From Neckera pumila (Eukaryota; Streptophyta; Bryopsida; Hypnales; Neckeraceae), in assembly GCA_963969595.1 (NCBI GenBank), contig OZ018416.1, positions 2,310,065 through 2,374,064 on the forward strand: a stretch of DNA of 64,000 nt, written 5' to 3'. Under the pieces are notes generated by a model. It did not search any database. It was given only the letters and a program-made list of their open reading frames with translations, and had not been told where the DNA came from. This document shows positions 10,872 through 22,851 of this stretch, piece by piece (positions within the stretch are counted from its first letter, which is position 1; the number at the start of each line of letters is the position of its first letter). Position numbers and translations under genes: made by a program.

Positions 10872-13091
10872 TCAAAAACCTTTGTCATATTCATAGATAA
10901 TAGATGACCAATAATCTTTACTAAATGTAGGTATTTTTCCTTCCCTTTTTTGATTGATTAGGCTAGTGCAGATATTTTTTTTATTGACAAGTGCTATTCC
11001 TAATTTATAGTTTTTATGTAGGTCTATTTTTGGAGATTTAAATTCTAAAGTTCCATGAACTAACTTTTTCAACCTCATAAAAATATCGGCTCCATTTAAT
11101 GTGCAAAATTTATACCACAATTGATGAATAGCAAAATTCCCTCCCTCAATATTTCCGTTGTTAAACCATGTTATTATTGAGGCTTCTTTGTCGCCTACAT
11201 CTACATGTGGCTTGATTTTTGAATTTTTGGAAATATGCATAGAATGCACACTTGTTAAATTATCCACTTGTCCAATAGCAATACATTTTAATTTGGAAAA
11301 TTGATTTGAAAAAAAAAGATTAATAGAATTACCAAATTTGAACGTGTACCTCCAAATATTGCTTGCTATTAAATTGCCCATAGTTCTCCAAGCATATTCT
11401 TTGGAATGTGATTGGAAGGTAAGATGAAATTGACAAACATCTCCATGCACATTAGGACCCCCATGTGATCCATATCCATGGCTAATAGATAAGTAGTTGC
11501 CTCGTTTTTCATCTTTACTACTTTTGCCTTTACAAAGACAATTTTCATAATAAATTAATAAAACTAAGTTTAATAAAATTAATGTATTGTTGTATAAAGG
11601 CTTTTCTATCATATGTGGTATATATAATAAAAGAATATACTCTACTACTAATTCCTTCTAATCTAAAATTTGATTTTTAAGAATTAAATCTCCATTTATA
11701 ACTAATAAAGATTCAATGGTAGTACATATGATGCTTTCCATTGAAAAAATATTTTTCCAAGTATCACTATACTTAGGATGAATCCAAAAAGGATATTCTT
11801 TTTCATCATCTTTTTCTTCATCATTTACTTTTTGCTTGCCTTTGTTTTTTGAACTTAACCCCTAAAGGACCAACATGCGTTTTTTGGCCGTATAGAAATT
11901 TTGGGCAGGTACGTGTATCTAGAGATATCTATATTTGAGGCTGAAATTTTTATTGAAGGTAGGAACGAGGAATATCTTCATGTGTACCAAGTTTCACGAC
12001 ATTTCGAAATACGAGTCAAAAGTTGTGACCTGATATGTTACTTTTTTTTGTAACCGGGCAGTTTGGGCAGATTAGAAAAAATCATTTTTTCCGGATTTTT
12101 TTTTGAAATTGGTTCTCTACATTTATATGTACTTAAAAAGCTTTGAGTCACTCCATTTCAATCAATGAGTCAAAAGTTATGAGGGTTTTTGGTTTGCGGG
12201 CAGTTATGGGTTCTCTACTCTAAAAAAAACTTTAAAGTCGTTTATTTAACTCAATTTTCAATAATTTTGGAAAAAAATAAAATCTTAGGATGTAGATTGA
12301 TTATTACAACATTACAACCGTTGGGATTGGCATTTTTAAATTCCATGATTAAATTTTTAACAATTTAGTACTTTGAGTCATTTTCTACTTCTTTCTACTT
12401 GCTATTTTTTTCCTATATGTTGTACAATTCCAAATGATGTGAAATTTTTCATGCATATAGACAACTTGCTTGGGAAACCCAATTTAAAGAAGAACCACCT
12501 TTATCGGCATTTTTTCATTGAAAAGTGAGCTTGCAAAGTGCAGCTGCCCGTTTTTTCGCAGGATTGAAAAAATGGTTTTCAAGACTTTGAATGCTTATAT
12601 CTTATGATCCACAGGGTGGGATTTTCTGAAATTTTTACCACATGTTTTCAAAATATCATACTACAAGATCCTACGGTTACATATGTCAAAAATTGTTTTT
12701 TTCCAAAAATTTGGTAGTTGTATTAGAAATGGCAATTTTAGAGCGTTTTTGGTGATTACATAGTCGTGAAACTTTAGGGGTTAATGAAGTCTTTTAAGCA
12801 AATATCACAAATTTTGTGACAATGATTTCTATATAAATATTGTTTTTCACTTGGATTTTGTGCATTTTTAGGTTTTGATTTAAAAAATTTATCAAAGTAA
12901 TTTCCTTCTTTTATTATATTAGCACATGGGCAAACGTATAATTTTAAAAAAGAATCTTTACAATTGTGATTTCCGTAAGAACAACCTTTAGCTTTTTTAC
13001 CTCCATAATCAAGTTCAAGTATATTACTTTCTTCAAGATATTTTACACTTATAACATGATTTCCAAAACTTTTTGTTTTTAAATCTTCCAT
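10872..13091 (-). pseudogene. 2OG-Fe(II)-oxygenase-like gene, broken by a TTAA element
   Basis: Two minus-strand frames flank the TTAA element at 11855-12784. The upstream part (13091-12785) encodes about 100 residues with a Cys/His-rich stretch (CPC... and HCHKICDIC). The downstream part (about 11840-10872) is open apart from one TAG near 11657-11659 and carries HVD, GGNF and, about 40 residues on, LVHGT. The HxD...H pattern with a GG-F strand is what 2-oxoglutarate/Fe(II) dioxygenases show; the closest picture I have is the TET/JBP-type group found with transposons in fungi and algae, but that subgroup is an inference. A frame change is also needed around the insertion site. The gene is probably dead, or it was part of a mobile element. 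Confidence 0.5.
11855..12784 (+). mobile_element. TTAA-flanked repeat family, copy 2 (inserted in a gene)
   Basis: TTAA at 11855-11858 and 12781-12784 bracket 922 bases whose ends are inverted: CCCCTAAAGGACC at the left and CTTTAGGGG at the right. The insertion splits the oxygenase-like reading frames, which gives an independent confirmation of the boundaries. No transposase is encoded. TTAA duplication with CCC ends is the hallmark of piggyBac-type transposition, so a piggyBac-like origin is possible. Confidence 0.88.
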
Positions 13092-13680
13092 ATTAATAAG
13101 ATAATTCTATACAACAATACCCAATATTTTTTTTAACATCTCTATCTAATATAATCTTAAGCAAAAGAATAATAATATTGCTTTATTTATTATTATTTTT
13201 TCATTTAAAATAATTTATAATTTTATATAAATAAGCTTATTTTATCAATCATTTTATTTCTATCTTTATTTTATATTATTATATAGTTTATATTTTATAA
13301 ATATTAATCTATTTAATTTTATGAAAAATAAGATTCATGTTCTTGTTGCTTGCAAATAAATACTCTTGTTTGTCAATTTTCAAATATTATTGACAGAAAA
13401 AAAAAAATTGTTGTGTAAATAAAAATAGTCTTACATTGTTGGAGAATCAAAAATTGCAAATATATAAGAAGAACTCAAGCATTAATACGTAGGTAGAACA
13501 CCATAACAAAGCAAAATCACTATAACAAACTCTCTTTCTTAAACATACTCATAAAATTTGACTTGGCAAATAACGCCAAGTCAAATTGGCAAATACAATC
13601 AAACCCTAGTTATTTGGCATGACTAGTTACTTGACACTAATTAGTTACTTGATAGTAACTAATAACTTGAGATTAAGTAG
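13092..13680. other. AT-rich spacer leading into degenerate repeats
   Basis: The sequence is AT-rich without genes. From about 13620 it has degraded units resembling the tandem repeat that follows (TAGTTACTTG motifs). Confidence 0.45.
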
Positions 13681-13752
13681 TTACTTGGTAGAACCTAATT
13701 TATTGACCTTAACTAGTTACTTGGTAGAACCTAATTTATTGACCTTAACTAG
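13681..13752. repeat. Tandem repeat, two identical 36-bp units
   Basis: Units 13681-13716 and 13717-13752 are identical and start TTACTTGGTAGAACC. Less perfect related units precede them back to about 13620. Confidence 0.9.
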
Positions 13753-13941
13753 TTAGTTAGCATTACTTTTCAAATTTTGATTTGATTTAATTATTTTTGA
13801 AAAAAAACTATTTTTATTTATTATTCTACAATTTATTGTTATTCACAAACTTTCAAAGAAAAGAGGCATTTTTTGGCCCCAATTTAAATTTAATGATTAG
13901 GTCATGTGGCATGGCACATAATGCCATTTAAAAATGACTTT

Positions 13942-14876
13942 ATAACCTCTAAAAGCCCATTGTCCCTTTGGGGGACAAATGCGTTTTTGGGCAAGTACCT
14001 ACGGGCTAAAATTTTCTTTTGATTTTTTAAAACTTTTTTGGGAGGTAAAAAAACTGATTAGCTTCGTGGGAACATAATTTTGTTCACAATTAGTGACCGG
14101 AAACAAAAGTTATGACCAAATAAGCTCAAAAAAGGGGATGGCGGGCAGCAAAAATAATTTTTATTTTTATTTTTATTTTTTTAGTATTTTTTTTCTCATT
14201 GATTATATTTTTGTCTATCTTAAAAGCTTATATTCATTTCAATTGGATTTTTTATGAGAAAGTTATGGACATTCTTGTTTTTCGGGCAGTTAGAGCATTT
14301 TTTTGAAAAAATTAACTTGTAGGACTCATTTCTGAATGCAATATTTCAAATTTTTCAAATTTTTTTGGCATGGTTTAGCTTACCTGCTAGACCAATCTCA
14401 CCATTGGGATTAGTGCATTTTAATCCCACCTAAAATATATAAATATTTTAGAGTTTCCTTCTGTCTCATACCTACTTCTACTTAACAATTTTTTTAATAA
14501 TGAAAATTAAGTTTTTTTGAGTTTTTGTTTTTTTGGTAGACTGTCAACTCAATTCTCCACTATAAACATTTAAAGCTCAAAACTTTGTAGTGCAAAAATT
14601 TTAAATTAAAAATGTTCAAAGTCAAATAATCCAGTCCCACAATGTGCTGAAAAACTTGTTTTCTTCACTTTAAACGTAGATATCTTACAATCTGTGTGGT
14701 CAAAAATCCTGAAATTTTTTCCACTCATTCTTATACTAGTTAGGTGCAAGATCCTACTGTTAGATGTGCAAAAAAAACATTTTTAATTTTTTTCACTCTT
14801 TGCTAAAAAAATGGTAGTTTTGGGTGTTTTTTGGCAGAAAAAAGGCCTTGGGCCTTTAGGGGTTAATTAATTTATT
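13942..14876 (+). mobile_element. TTAA-flanked repeat family, copy 3 (GTCCC subfamily)
   Basis: The left end (ATAACCTCTAAAAGCCC) has a decayed TTAA and is followed by a GTCCCTTTGGGGGAC palindrome. The right end is GCCTTTAGGGGTTAA at 14862-14876. The interior matches the other copies around the AAAGTTATG and GCAAGATCCTACTGTTAGA motifs. It is non-coding. Confidence 0.75.
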
Positions 14877-15018
14877 TTTATTCCTAAGAAATTGTTGGAA
14901 TTCTCTACTAAAAAATAGAATTAAAAAAACAGAAATCAACAAAATCTTTGTACAATACTTAAAAAATTAACTTTTTAAAAATTGGATTTCAAAAATAATA
15001 AAAAATAGTATTGCAAGA

Positions 15019-15340
15019 GTATTGAGCTCGACCTCAAAGCACTCTCAAAATAGGTTTAAAGAGCATTGAGGTGAACCTCAAAGTTACCTCAAACTAGGTT
15101 GAGGTAGCATTGAGGTAGAACTCAAAGCAACCTTAAAATGATTTGATGGAGCATTGAGGTCGGCCTGAAAGCTACTTCAAAATGGTTTGAAGGAGCATTG
15201 AAGTCGACCTTAAAGCTACCTCAAAATGATTTGAAGGAGCATTGAAGTCAATCTCAAAGGTACTTCAAACTAGTTTGTGGTAACTTTGAGGTTCACCTCA
15301 AAGCTACCTCAAAATAGGTTGAGGAAGCATTGAGGCATTC
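15019..15340. repeat. About seven tandem units of 44 bp with GAGGT/ACCTC palindromes
   Basis: The unit reads GAGCATTGAGGTCGACCTC, then AAAGCTACCTCAAAATGG and TTTGAAG, and repeats about seven times with roughly 10-20 percent variation. Each unit contains self-complementary GAGGTcgACCTC-like cores. All frames are interrupted across the array, so I do not think it is coding. Confidence 0.85.
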
Positions 15341-15404
15341 ACCTAATTATTTTTGGCATTCACCTAGTTTACTTTTTGTATCAAATCTTAATTAAAATAT
15401 AAAC

Positions 15405-15555
15405 TAAAAAGTGTGTTGAGGTGTGTTGAAGTAGACCTAAAGCCTACCTTAACACATTTTTATTTTTTCTATTTGTATTGAGATCAAAATGAAAACTAAA
15501 AAGTGTATTGAGGTGTGTTGAGGTGGACTTCAAGCCTACCCTAATACACTCCTTT
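15405..15555. repeat. Two imperfect tandem units of about 80 bp
   Basis: The sequence AAAAGTGTRTTGAGGTGTGTTGA, followed by a GTAGAC/GTGGAC variant and a CAAGCCTACC or AAAGCCTACC segment, occurs twice. The motifs echo the 44-bp array just upstream. Confidence 0.7.
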
Positions 15556-15910
15556 ATATTTTTAACGGAATTCAAATCAAAAGTAATTGAAATAGTATTT
15601 TTTTTTCAAATATAATTTCCAATTCATATGAAACTTAAAACATCTAAATATAATGAATTCATATTGGAAAAGAATACTATTTTTATTTAGGAATTTTAAA
15701 TCCAAACAAACTCATTCTATTCTCATATTATCTCTTCTATCTTGGTCAAATGATGAGTTCTAATTTCAAATTGAAATTTTAAGTTGATTCTTGGTCAATT
15801 GATAAGTCCATGAAAAAACTAAAAGGAATTTAAATATCTTCTTGGTCCTAGAAGAGGACCAAGCAAAAAACTCATATCCCTTCTTGGTTCCAAAATGGAT
15901 CTAAGCCTTA

Positions 15911-16329
15911 GAAAAAAAATCGACCCTGCAGGAGGCCGTCAGTTCCCGGACAGGGGAACGCAGGCTACATTTTTTTTATTTTTTTTATTTTTTTTATTTT
16001 TTTAATTAATTAAAAAACAAACTAAACTAAACTTGCGAATGGACAGACGACGCGCAGACACGCAGGCAGGGACGGATTGCAACCTTTTCTTATTTTCTTA
16101 TTTTATTTATTTAATTTGAAATTGGCAATTTCAAAATCTGATGTGGCAACAGTAGTGCCACATCAGATTGTGATTATTTTTTTTATTTTTTTTATTTTTT
16201 AATATTTTTAATATTATTTTTATTATTTTTTATTATTTTTTATTGTAAGAAAAATCCAGTTCGTTCCCAGCTTGATTGCTTGGGGAACGAACTGGCTTAA
16301 CAGACTTATAACAGGGTCGGGTTTTTTTC
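15911..16329. mobile_element. MITE with GACCCTG ends and internal CCACATC palindrome
   Basis: The left end GAAAAAAAATCGACCCTG is mirrored at the right by CAGGGTCGGGTTTTTTTC. The interior has a CTGATGTGGC...GCCACATCAG palindrome (16139-16167) and a second inverted pair (CCAGTTCGTTCCC and GGGGAACGAACTGG, about 16256-16293). It is non-coding and shares its layout with the elements at 5492 and 61165. Confidence 0.65.
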
Positions 16330-16640
16330 TAAAGAATAAAAAACATAAATTTAAATCTCCTTGTGGAATACTAATGAGGCCTATTTTCAAATTATAAGTT
16401 TAAATGTCTTCTTCGTGAATTGGTGAGGCCTCCCAAAACAATCTAAGTGTAAATCTCATTCCGGTCCCAAAATGGAAGAGACAACTTGCCATAAAGGAAA
16501 TAGAGATTTATTCCACCCAAACTTGGTATTGTTTTTATAAACTCAAAATTGTTATGCTTCATTGGAAGTACACAAGCCAAATAAATTTGGAGTGGAAGAC
16601 TAAAAATGCTCACAACAAATATAGATAATGAAACCTTTCT
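16330..16640. other. Spacer without recognised features
   Basis: No gene or repeat end is seen here. Confidence 0.4.
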
Positions 16641-17524
16641 TTAACCCCTGAAGGACCGACATGCATTTTTTTGTCTATATAGAAATTTTGGGCAGGTATG
16701 TGTGACTAGAGATTTCCATTATTTTGGCCCAAATTTTAATAGAAGGTGGGGACAAGGAATATGTTTCATATTCACCAAATTTCATGACATTTGGAAATAC
16801 TTTACAAAAGTTATAGCCTAATATGTTACTTTTTTTTGGAACTGAGCAGTCTGGGTAGATTGAAAAATATCACTTTTTCATGAAACAAAAATTTGAAATT
16901 GGTTTTCAAGAGTTATATATATATGGAAAGCTTTGAATCATTCCATTTTGATCAATGAGTCAAAAGTTATGAGGATTTTTTGCTTGCGGGCAATTATGGA
17001 TTCTCTACTCTAAAATAAACTTTGAAGTCCTTTATCTTACTCAATTTTCAATATCTTTTGAAAAAAATAAAACCATAGGATGTATACTGTTTATTAATAT
17101 TTCAACCATTATGATTGGCATTTTTCACTTCTTTAACTAAATTAATAACAATTTAGTATTTTGTAGTCAAATCTAAGAATAAGATTAAAGGACTTCAAAC
17201 TACAATTTAATTTGTTTTTAATCTAAATGTGAAATTTTTCAAGCATGCAGGCAACTTGCCTTGAGTAATTATTCCAAAGAGTTACCATTATTTTGGACAT
17301 TTTTTCATACACAAGTGAGCTTGTGAAGTGCAGATGCCTGGTTTTTTTTGTAGGGACAAAAAAAGTTTTTTTGTCAATTCAAATGCTAATATCTTGCAAT
17401 CCACATGGTGGAAATTCTGAAATTTTTTCTACATCTTTTCAAACCAGTGTAATACAAGATCCTACGATTACATGTGTCAATAAAAAATTTAAGTTTTTTT
17501 GGTACTTGTTCTAAAATGCCAGTT
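16641..17524 (+). mobile_element. TTAA-flanked repeat family, copy 4, cut off at its right end
   Basis: The copy starts TTAACCCCTGAAGGACC at 16641 and follows the family to a CCAGTTTTT motif. The last 50 or so bases, including the CTTTAGGGGTTAA end, are absent: the sequence changes at about 17525 into the left arm of the inverted duplication. The duplication breakpoint therefore lies inside this element. Confidence 0.8.
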
Positions 17525-17586
17525 TTTCTTTAACTGCTTGTATCTGATGTATTGTCTGACGGTCGTGCCTGCTTGGGGCTATAGCA

Positions 17587-19141
17587 GTTGTTAATTGTAT
17601 CCAGAGCCATCCATTTGATTGTGCTGTCGCCACAAGTGGTATTGATATGGTAGAAGGCTCAGAAACCGCTCGTCTAAGGGCTGGTCTGGCTTTCTCATGT
17701 ACTTATTGGATGACAATATTTTTAGCTCATTTTTCAGACATAGAGAATTAGAAGAGGAATCTAACACAAGTGGTTTCATATTTTTTGAAGCATTATTGAA
17801 TTAGTTATGAATTTTCAAACAAGATGTGCCGTAGGTGCCTATTTATGTGCCATAGGTCTTCCATAAACCGCTCACTTGCAATTCTAAAAAAAGATGGGGA
17901 AAGCAAAGATAATGATTGACTCTTGCAATTAATAATGCTTGTTTCCTTGATTCATTCAATGACTATAGAGGTCAATTTTAGAACCACCTCATGTAGTCAT
18001 GTCCATTTCACAGCCATTATAGGGACGGTTCTTAATGCCTGTGCGATTTCAGAGCCTTCTACCATAATACCATTAAGGTAACATGCATTGAATTTTTGCT
18101 GATCAGTCCAATGCTCTTTGAATGCTCAGACTCTTTTTAACTGGTTCTTTGGGTTGATTAAAATCATAGTAATTTTTAGCATAACTCGTTTTGTATTCCC
18201 ATTTTGTCAGTTTTGGACGCCGTGTGCAAGAGTTCCATCAATGGTGGCTGGCGGAGAATCTGGTCCTGACACTGCAGATTCTTTGCAAGTCATGGCTGAC
18301 AATCAGAATCAGATGAGAAGGCATCGAGAAATTGGATTGTAAGTACCTCCTTATGAACTGGATCTTTCGTGCGCTACTGCGCTTCCTATGTCAATCCCCA
18401 AAACAGTGGATGGTAAGGTGGACGTTATTATTTGCATTACTTGACGCATGTCAACATATGTAGGAGTTTGATTCTTAAGAGATCACTATTGGGATCTTTG
18501 GATACAAGAGCCAAATTTGTTGAGATCAAATTTTTATAACCGTGTATGAATTTCTTACACAATTATGAAGTGGGAGGTTGTAGAATGTTGACCACTATAT
18601 GTGACAGTAGGCAACGTATAGACTCAATTTAAAGGTCTGCCGCCATAGATATGTGACCAATTCATGCTTCAGTACTTACTAATAAGGTGGTCCACTGACC
18701 CAAAACCGCCATCATCGCTCTGTACATCTCCAAAATCAGTATGTACGTATGTGGAAGATACCTCTACCAAAATAAAGTTTGACGCTTCCTAACTTTTGCA
18801 TACGGTATCTAAATGTCGCATTCTTTGGTGCATTGGAACCTCTTTGCACTTGCCAGCAAGAAAATATAAAAGATTTGGTCAGTCTAATAATAGTAATTAG
18901 GCACAGTAGCGGTTTTGGGGGTGCCCACCTTAGATCCAACCAAGTGTGAGAATGGACGAGTTTCTGTTGGCAACTGAGTTCAGTACCGGTGGTACGATTT
19001 AGGTCCCTAACGGGTTTTGCCTCATACAACGTACTGATAATTAAAGTGGATCGTTGCAGACCAATGGAGATTCTTCAACGGTTTAGAGTGCAGGAAGGAG
19101 CAGAAGGTGTTGGTCATCCTTTCCAGTGCACGCAGAGTTGA
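17587..19141 (+). pseudogene. Truncated ASG2 3' fragment (exons 18-20)
   Basis: Copies of the last three ASG2 exons lie at 17587-18075 (exon 18, split by the MITE at 17648-18064), 18211-18338 (exon 19) and 19060-19141 (exon 20, ending in the CTQS box and TGA). The 17 upstream exons are missing because the duplication ends within the intron upstream of exon 18. It cannot encode a WD40-TPR protein. It may still serve as 3' sequence or give antisense transcripts. Confidence 0.92.
17648..18064. mobile_element. 417-bp MITE with TA duplication, inserted in the ASG2 fragment
   Basis: The right arm lacks this segment, so its borders are exact: TGGTAGAAGGCTC at the left and its complement at the right, flanked by TA at 17646-17647 and 18065-18066. 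The pre-insertion site in the right arm has a single TA. TA duplication indicates a Tc1/mariner-type element. The insertion postdates the duplication, or was lost from the right arm. Confidence 0.92.
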
Positions 19142-19956
19142 GAGCAACCATGACAGAAAGCTCTAGCTTAATGTCCTCACCTGACCCCCTTAATGTCCTG
19201 GTCGGTGGTGATTTTGGTAGGCTAGTGTGTTCTAGCTTAATTGGAGCATTTCTGACACAATGAGTCACAAGTGTATATACGAGTCACTCTGCATTGTTTG
19301 TGATACCCTACAATACATCTAGGATTTGTACAAATGGTTCTAGAAGTTGTACATTCGGTTATCTTCCATTAATAGTGATTTTTTAAATAATTCCATCTTC
19401 ATATTGCAAATCTGTTGCAATATGTGTGAAGAACAGGAGGGTGATTGGTGGTTTTGTAAAAGTGCAACTTGTATGCAGGTGTACCCAAAGTCAGATGCTA
19501 CTCCTGCTTGATGTTTGATTCGATTATTCCATTACTTGCTGCAGTTAGGATTCACTTCTGAATGTTGAAAGTCAGGAATCGTGAAAAGTTTGGCATTAAT
19601 GCAGTGAGTACTTCCAGTTTGGAAAATGTTTGAACTTTCAATGTTTCAGGTTATTCAGACAATGAGATTGAAAAGTTCGGGACCTGTCACATTCCAATTC
19701 CAAGGCCTTTTCGCCCCAGTCTTTTCCTAAAGTACTCTACTGGTCAGAATCGGGCTCGCAAGCCTTGCAAAGAGTGTGACAATTTATTCATGACTCAAAA
19801 GAAATCTCATCTGCTCCTAAATACTTCTGCTAAGGTATGCAGACACGCGAGGCCAAAGAAGAAAGACGAGTGAAAGAGAAGTGGGCTAGAGGAGCGGAAA
19901 GCGTTTAGGATTAGGGTGAACAAAAGACGAGATCATAAAAGAAAATGGAACTCTGC

Positions 19957-21667
19957 TTACGGAGGATTACTTCCAAGAATTTCCAATCGGTGTAAGTCAT
20001 AACCATTTTGAATGAGAGTCACCTCTAGATCATCCTCAGAATAAGGGATCACGATAGGCGGATTCCCCACAAACAGGCCAGAAATCTGTTCTCGCTCGTT
20101 GTTGAAGGGGCCGTCATCCTCACCCCTGTGGGTGGGCCGACTTTTGCCTGCGTCGAACTCGTAGTCAACACAATCACCTGCAGCGTTGAAGTGAAAGCAT
20201 AGTGCCCGGAAAGCAAACATAAACTTGTCCGGGTACTTCGGCCTGGAAGATATTTTAAGGTTAAGGACCGATTTGTTCGGACCGACCTCACGGGATGTCG
20301 TGAAGCCCACCGGTCCAGGAGCGCTAGGCACAATATTGCAGGTCACTTTTCCACCAGTGGACGCAGAGTCATCAGCTGTAATCTCCAGCTTTGAGGCGTA
20401 TATAATCTGATGAATCACCCACAACTTGCGCCGATCATGTCGATCACTCCAGAATCTACAAAATTACAGGTTTCGTTACCCTCTCAAGAGCTGGGCATGT
20501 TGGCCAAGAACACGTCACAAACATGCATACAGCTAGGCAGCGCCGCAAGAACTATACTTTGACAAACAAGTTATCAAATTCCCCTATTGATCTTATGATT
20601 TAGGATCTTATGATTCCACTCTTGATCTTATGATACTTTGATGCTGACTGCACTTGATGGAAGACAATGTCGTAGACAGTAGCACTCGGGCTCCTATCTG
20701 AAGGAGACCACCAAATAGTCACAATTTCGTTCTAGGGGACGATAATTTGCACTACTATGGAGGATACCCAATCTGGAAATGATGTCAAATACCAGAATGA
20801 TTACAGCTGGCCCTCACGTCCTTTTCAAAGCAATAAATTAAAACTTGTTGTATAGACTTGTTACTAGTTTCTACAAATCTTCGAGAGTGAATGGAGAACG
20901 ATCCTGACCAATGTTACCTTTCGAACATCGGCAAACAACAACAAGGTTGGTCAGGCCACTTTAGCATCGGATCGTCGATGTTAGGCTTCCACTGTTTTAG
21001 CCTTCCTACTCCCTTGCCCGTGACGATCTCAATGAGCTGTTTCTTGTCGGCCACCATAGTCGCCAACCCCTCTGAATTGACGTGCACATTTCGGGATTCT
21101 GAAAAATGAGCCTCTGCCTCCCCCAAGGGTCCACCGAGGAGTGAACCCTTCAAGGAGTGTATAGAAGGGAATGTTGCATCAATTTCACGGTCTAAGTATG
21201 ACCATGTGATCAGGTCGCCTTCTGCATTTCCACCGGACACAACGTTAATTAAAACAATTTACAGCTCACACTCATAGAACATAGATTCTTCTCAGAGCTG
21301 ATAGCTTAACCTTGAACATAATTAGCCTCGTAATATCAATTTGAGCTATCCGGCAGCCTCATACTGTGCGTACTGCAAAGAACATCATAATATGATGCTT
21401 GAGAAGGGTCTCAAGTCTCAACGTACCTGAGGATCCGTTCTCTTGCAAGGAACGAAGTCCCGCTCTCAGCATCTCTTGGGACTCTGAGCTTGAAGTGGTT
21501 CCCAGATTGAGCATAGACCCAGCTTTCCTCAATACAAGAGATCCCCCCGCGCTCTCCTCCTTGCACAGGACATCCAGCAAGGTAATATCTAATGCAAGTT
21601 CTCCCAACGGGTCCAAATATACAGCGCTGCTCTTCTCGTACAAGTATGTCTCGAAGGTTCCTTCCAT
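19957..21667 (-). CDS. Uncharacterised 347-residue protein, candidate gasdermin-like pore-forming protein (open copy)
   Basis: Three exons on the minus strand: 21667-21427, 21221-20918 and 20455-19957, joined in phase by GT-AG introns. The ATG at 21667 is chosen because only non-ATG codons lie upstream in frame. I do not recognise the family with certainty. Visible features are a beta-like SLVLRKAG (43-50), a Gly/small-residue stretch GSLLGGPLG (106-114), a basic segment before LWVIHQIIYASKLEI (193-207) and MFAFRALCFHF (261-271), then a polar region with DDGPFNNE and a short C-terminal tail. The order of these segments recalls gasdermin pore domains with a short C-terminal inhibitory part, as in fungal members. 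No signal peptide or full transmembrane helix is seen. It is head-to-head with the TPR-CHAT gene, 2.7 kb away. Gene structure is well supported; the gasdermin assignment is a hypothesis (perhaps 25 percent likely). Confidence 0.7.
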
Positions 21668-22851
21668 TTCTAGAGTACGATGCAGGTGTGCCCTAATTGA
21701 TTCTAGCACGTATCAAATTAAGACATAGTTGGCCTTCTGTCCTAGTGAGAGCCCCACTCAATCAGAGTTTATCTGTTCCCAGCACAAATGGATGAAGTAC
21801 CACGCGTAAGGTTGCTGTCGATGTTGAATAGGGTTGTCAATTAGAGATCGTCTTGGAGGTTTCGTTTATGAAGTTGACAGACTTCAAGGACAGGTTGCTT
21901 TAATTAGACCAACAGTCGTCGAACGGCGAGCTGTGTTCGATTGTTGCTTGGCACGAAGGGAGTCGTCCAGATGAGGTACATCTATTTAGCGACGTCAGTG
22001 CGACTGTGTGCGATGGAAATGTCTTGAAGGTGAATAGTTCTGTAAATAGAACTTCAAACTAACCCTAAATGTAGATAGTGCAACAAGTTGGGCAAGGAAG
22101 CAGCTACGCCGCGAACAACTTAGATGACCTGAATTGAAAGGATCAAGGGCCTGAATAGAAGAAGGAAACCTAGAAAGCAAACAAATTGGATCATGTAAAA
22201 ACTAAAACCCACTAGTTCAATAGAAGAACTGGCCAACAGCCTAGTTACTCAAAGCAAATCCGGCAGCCCTTATGTACCAAGAGTAGCAAACCGTATCAGA
22301 AAGACCAGCAACTTCACGACAAATGCAACGTTTTACTGAAGAACCAACTTCGACCAGCAAAGTGAAAAGTGAGAACGAGACATCACCAGCACCAAATCCA
22401 CATCAACAACACTGAGAAGATGTACGATAAGAACGAGAAGGACGGACTAGCTCAACCAAAGACGTACGAAGGTAACCATTACATCCAATAGGGCTTGTAC
22501 ATGAGACTTCTATCAAGATGAACCAAAACATGGCCAGCACCTACACGGACAAGAAGACAAGCGCCAAAAATGACAAGAGAACCAAGGCTGAAAGTAGTAA
22601 GCGGCAACCTTAGGAGAAGTGCCGGAGATGACAATTGCGGATTGCAGCGACACCACAGCCAGACCACAAAATGACGATCGAGGGCGGACTTGATGAAGGG
22701 GGAGCGGCCAAGAGGAGAGGAGTTGCAAATCATCACGAAAATCTCCAGCAAATGAGTATTACAATTAGTATCGCACGCAATCTAAAGCACCACGATCCGG
22801 TGAACAACGCGAATGGGGAGGCGGGCAGAAGAGGACCGTCACCTGGCCACA

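Larger units (their letters stand above)
17525..22851 (+). repeat. Left arm of a large inverted duplication
   Basis: This 5.3-kb arm is the reverse complement of 46673-51574. By eye the genic core is nearly identical (the first and third exons of the uncharacterised gene encode identical residues) while the outermost 700 bases near 22200-22850 differ at roughly 8 percent. The arm carries the last three exons of ASG2 and the open copy of the uncharacterised gene. The length difference from the right arm is explained by the 417-bp MITE at 17648. Confidence 0.95.

Noticed and set aside
15019..15340. CRISPR-like array
   Set aside because: Units are contiguous with no unique spacers, and the sequence is clearly eukaryotic.
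18118..19029. Short frames inside the left-arm ASG2 fragment
   Set aside because: They are explained by ASG2 exon 19 and by intron sequence on the other strand.
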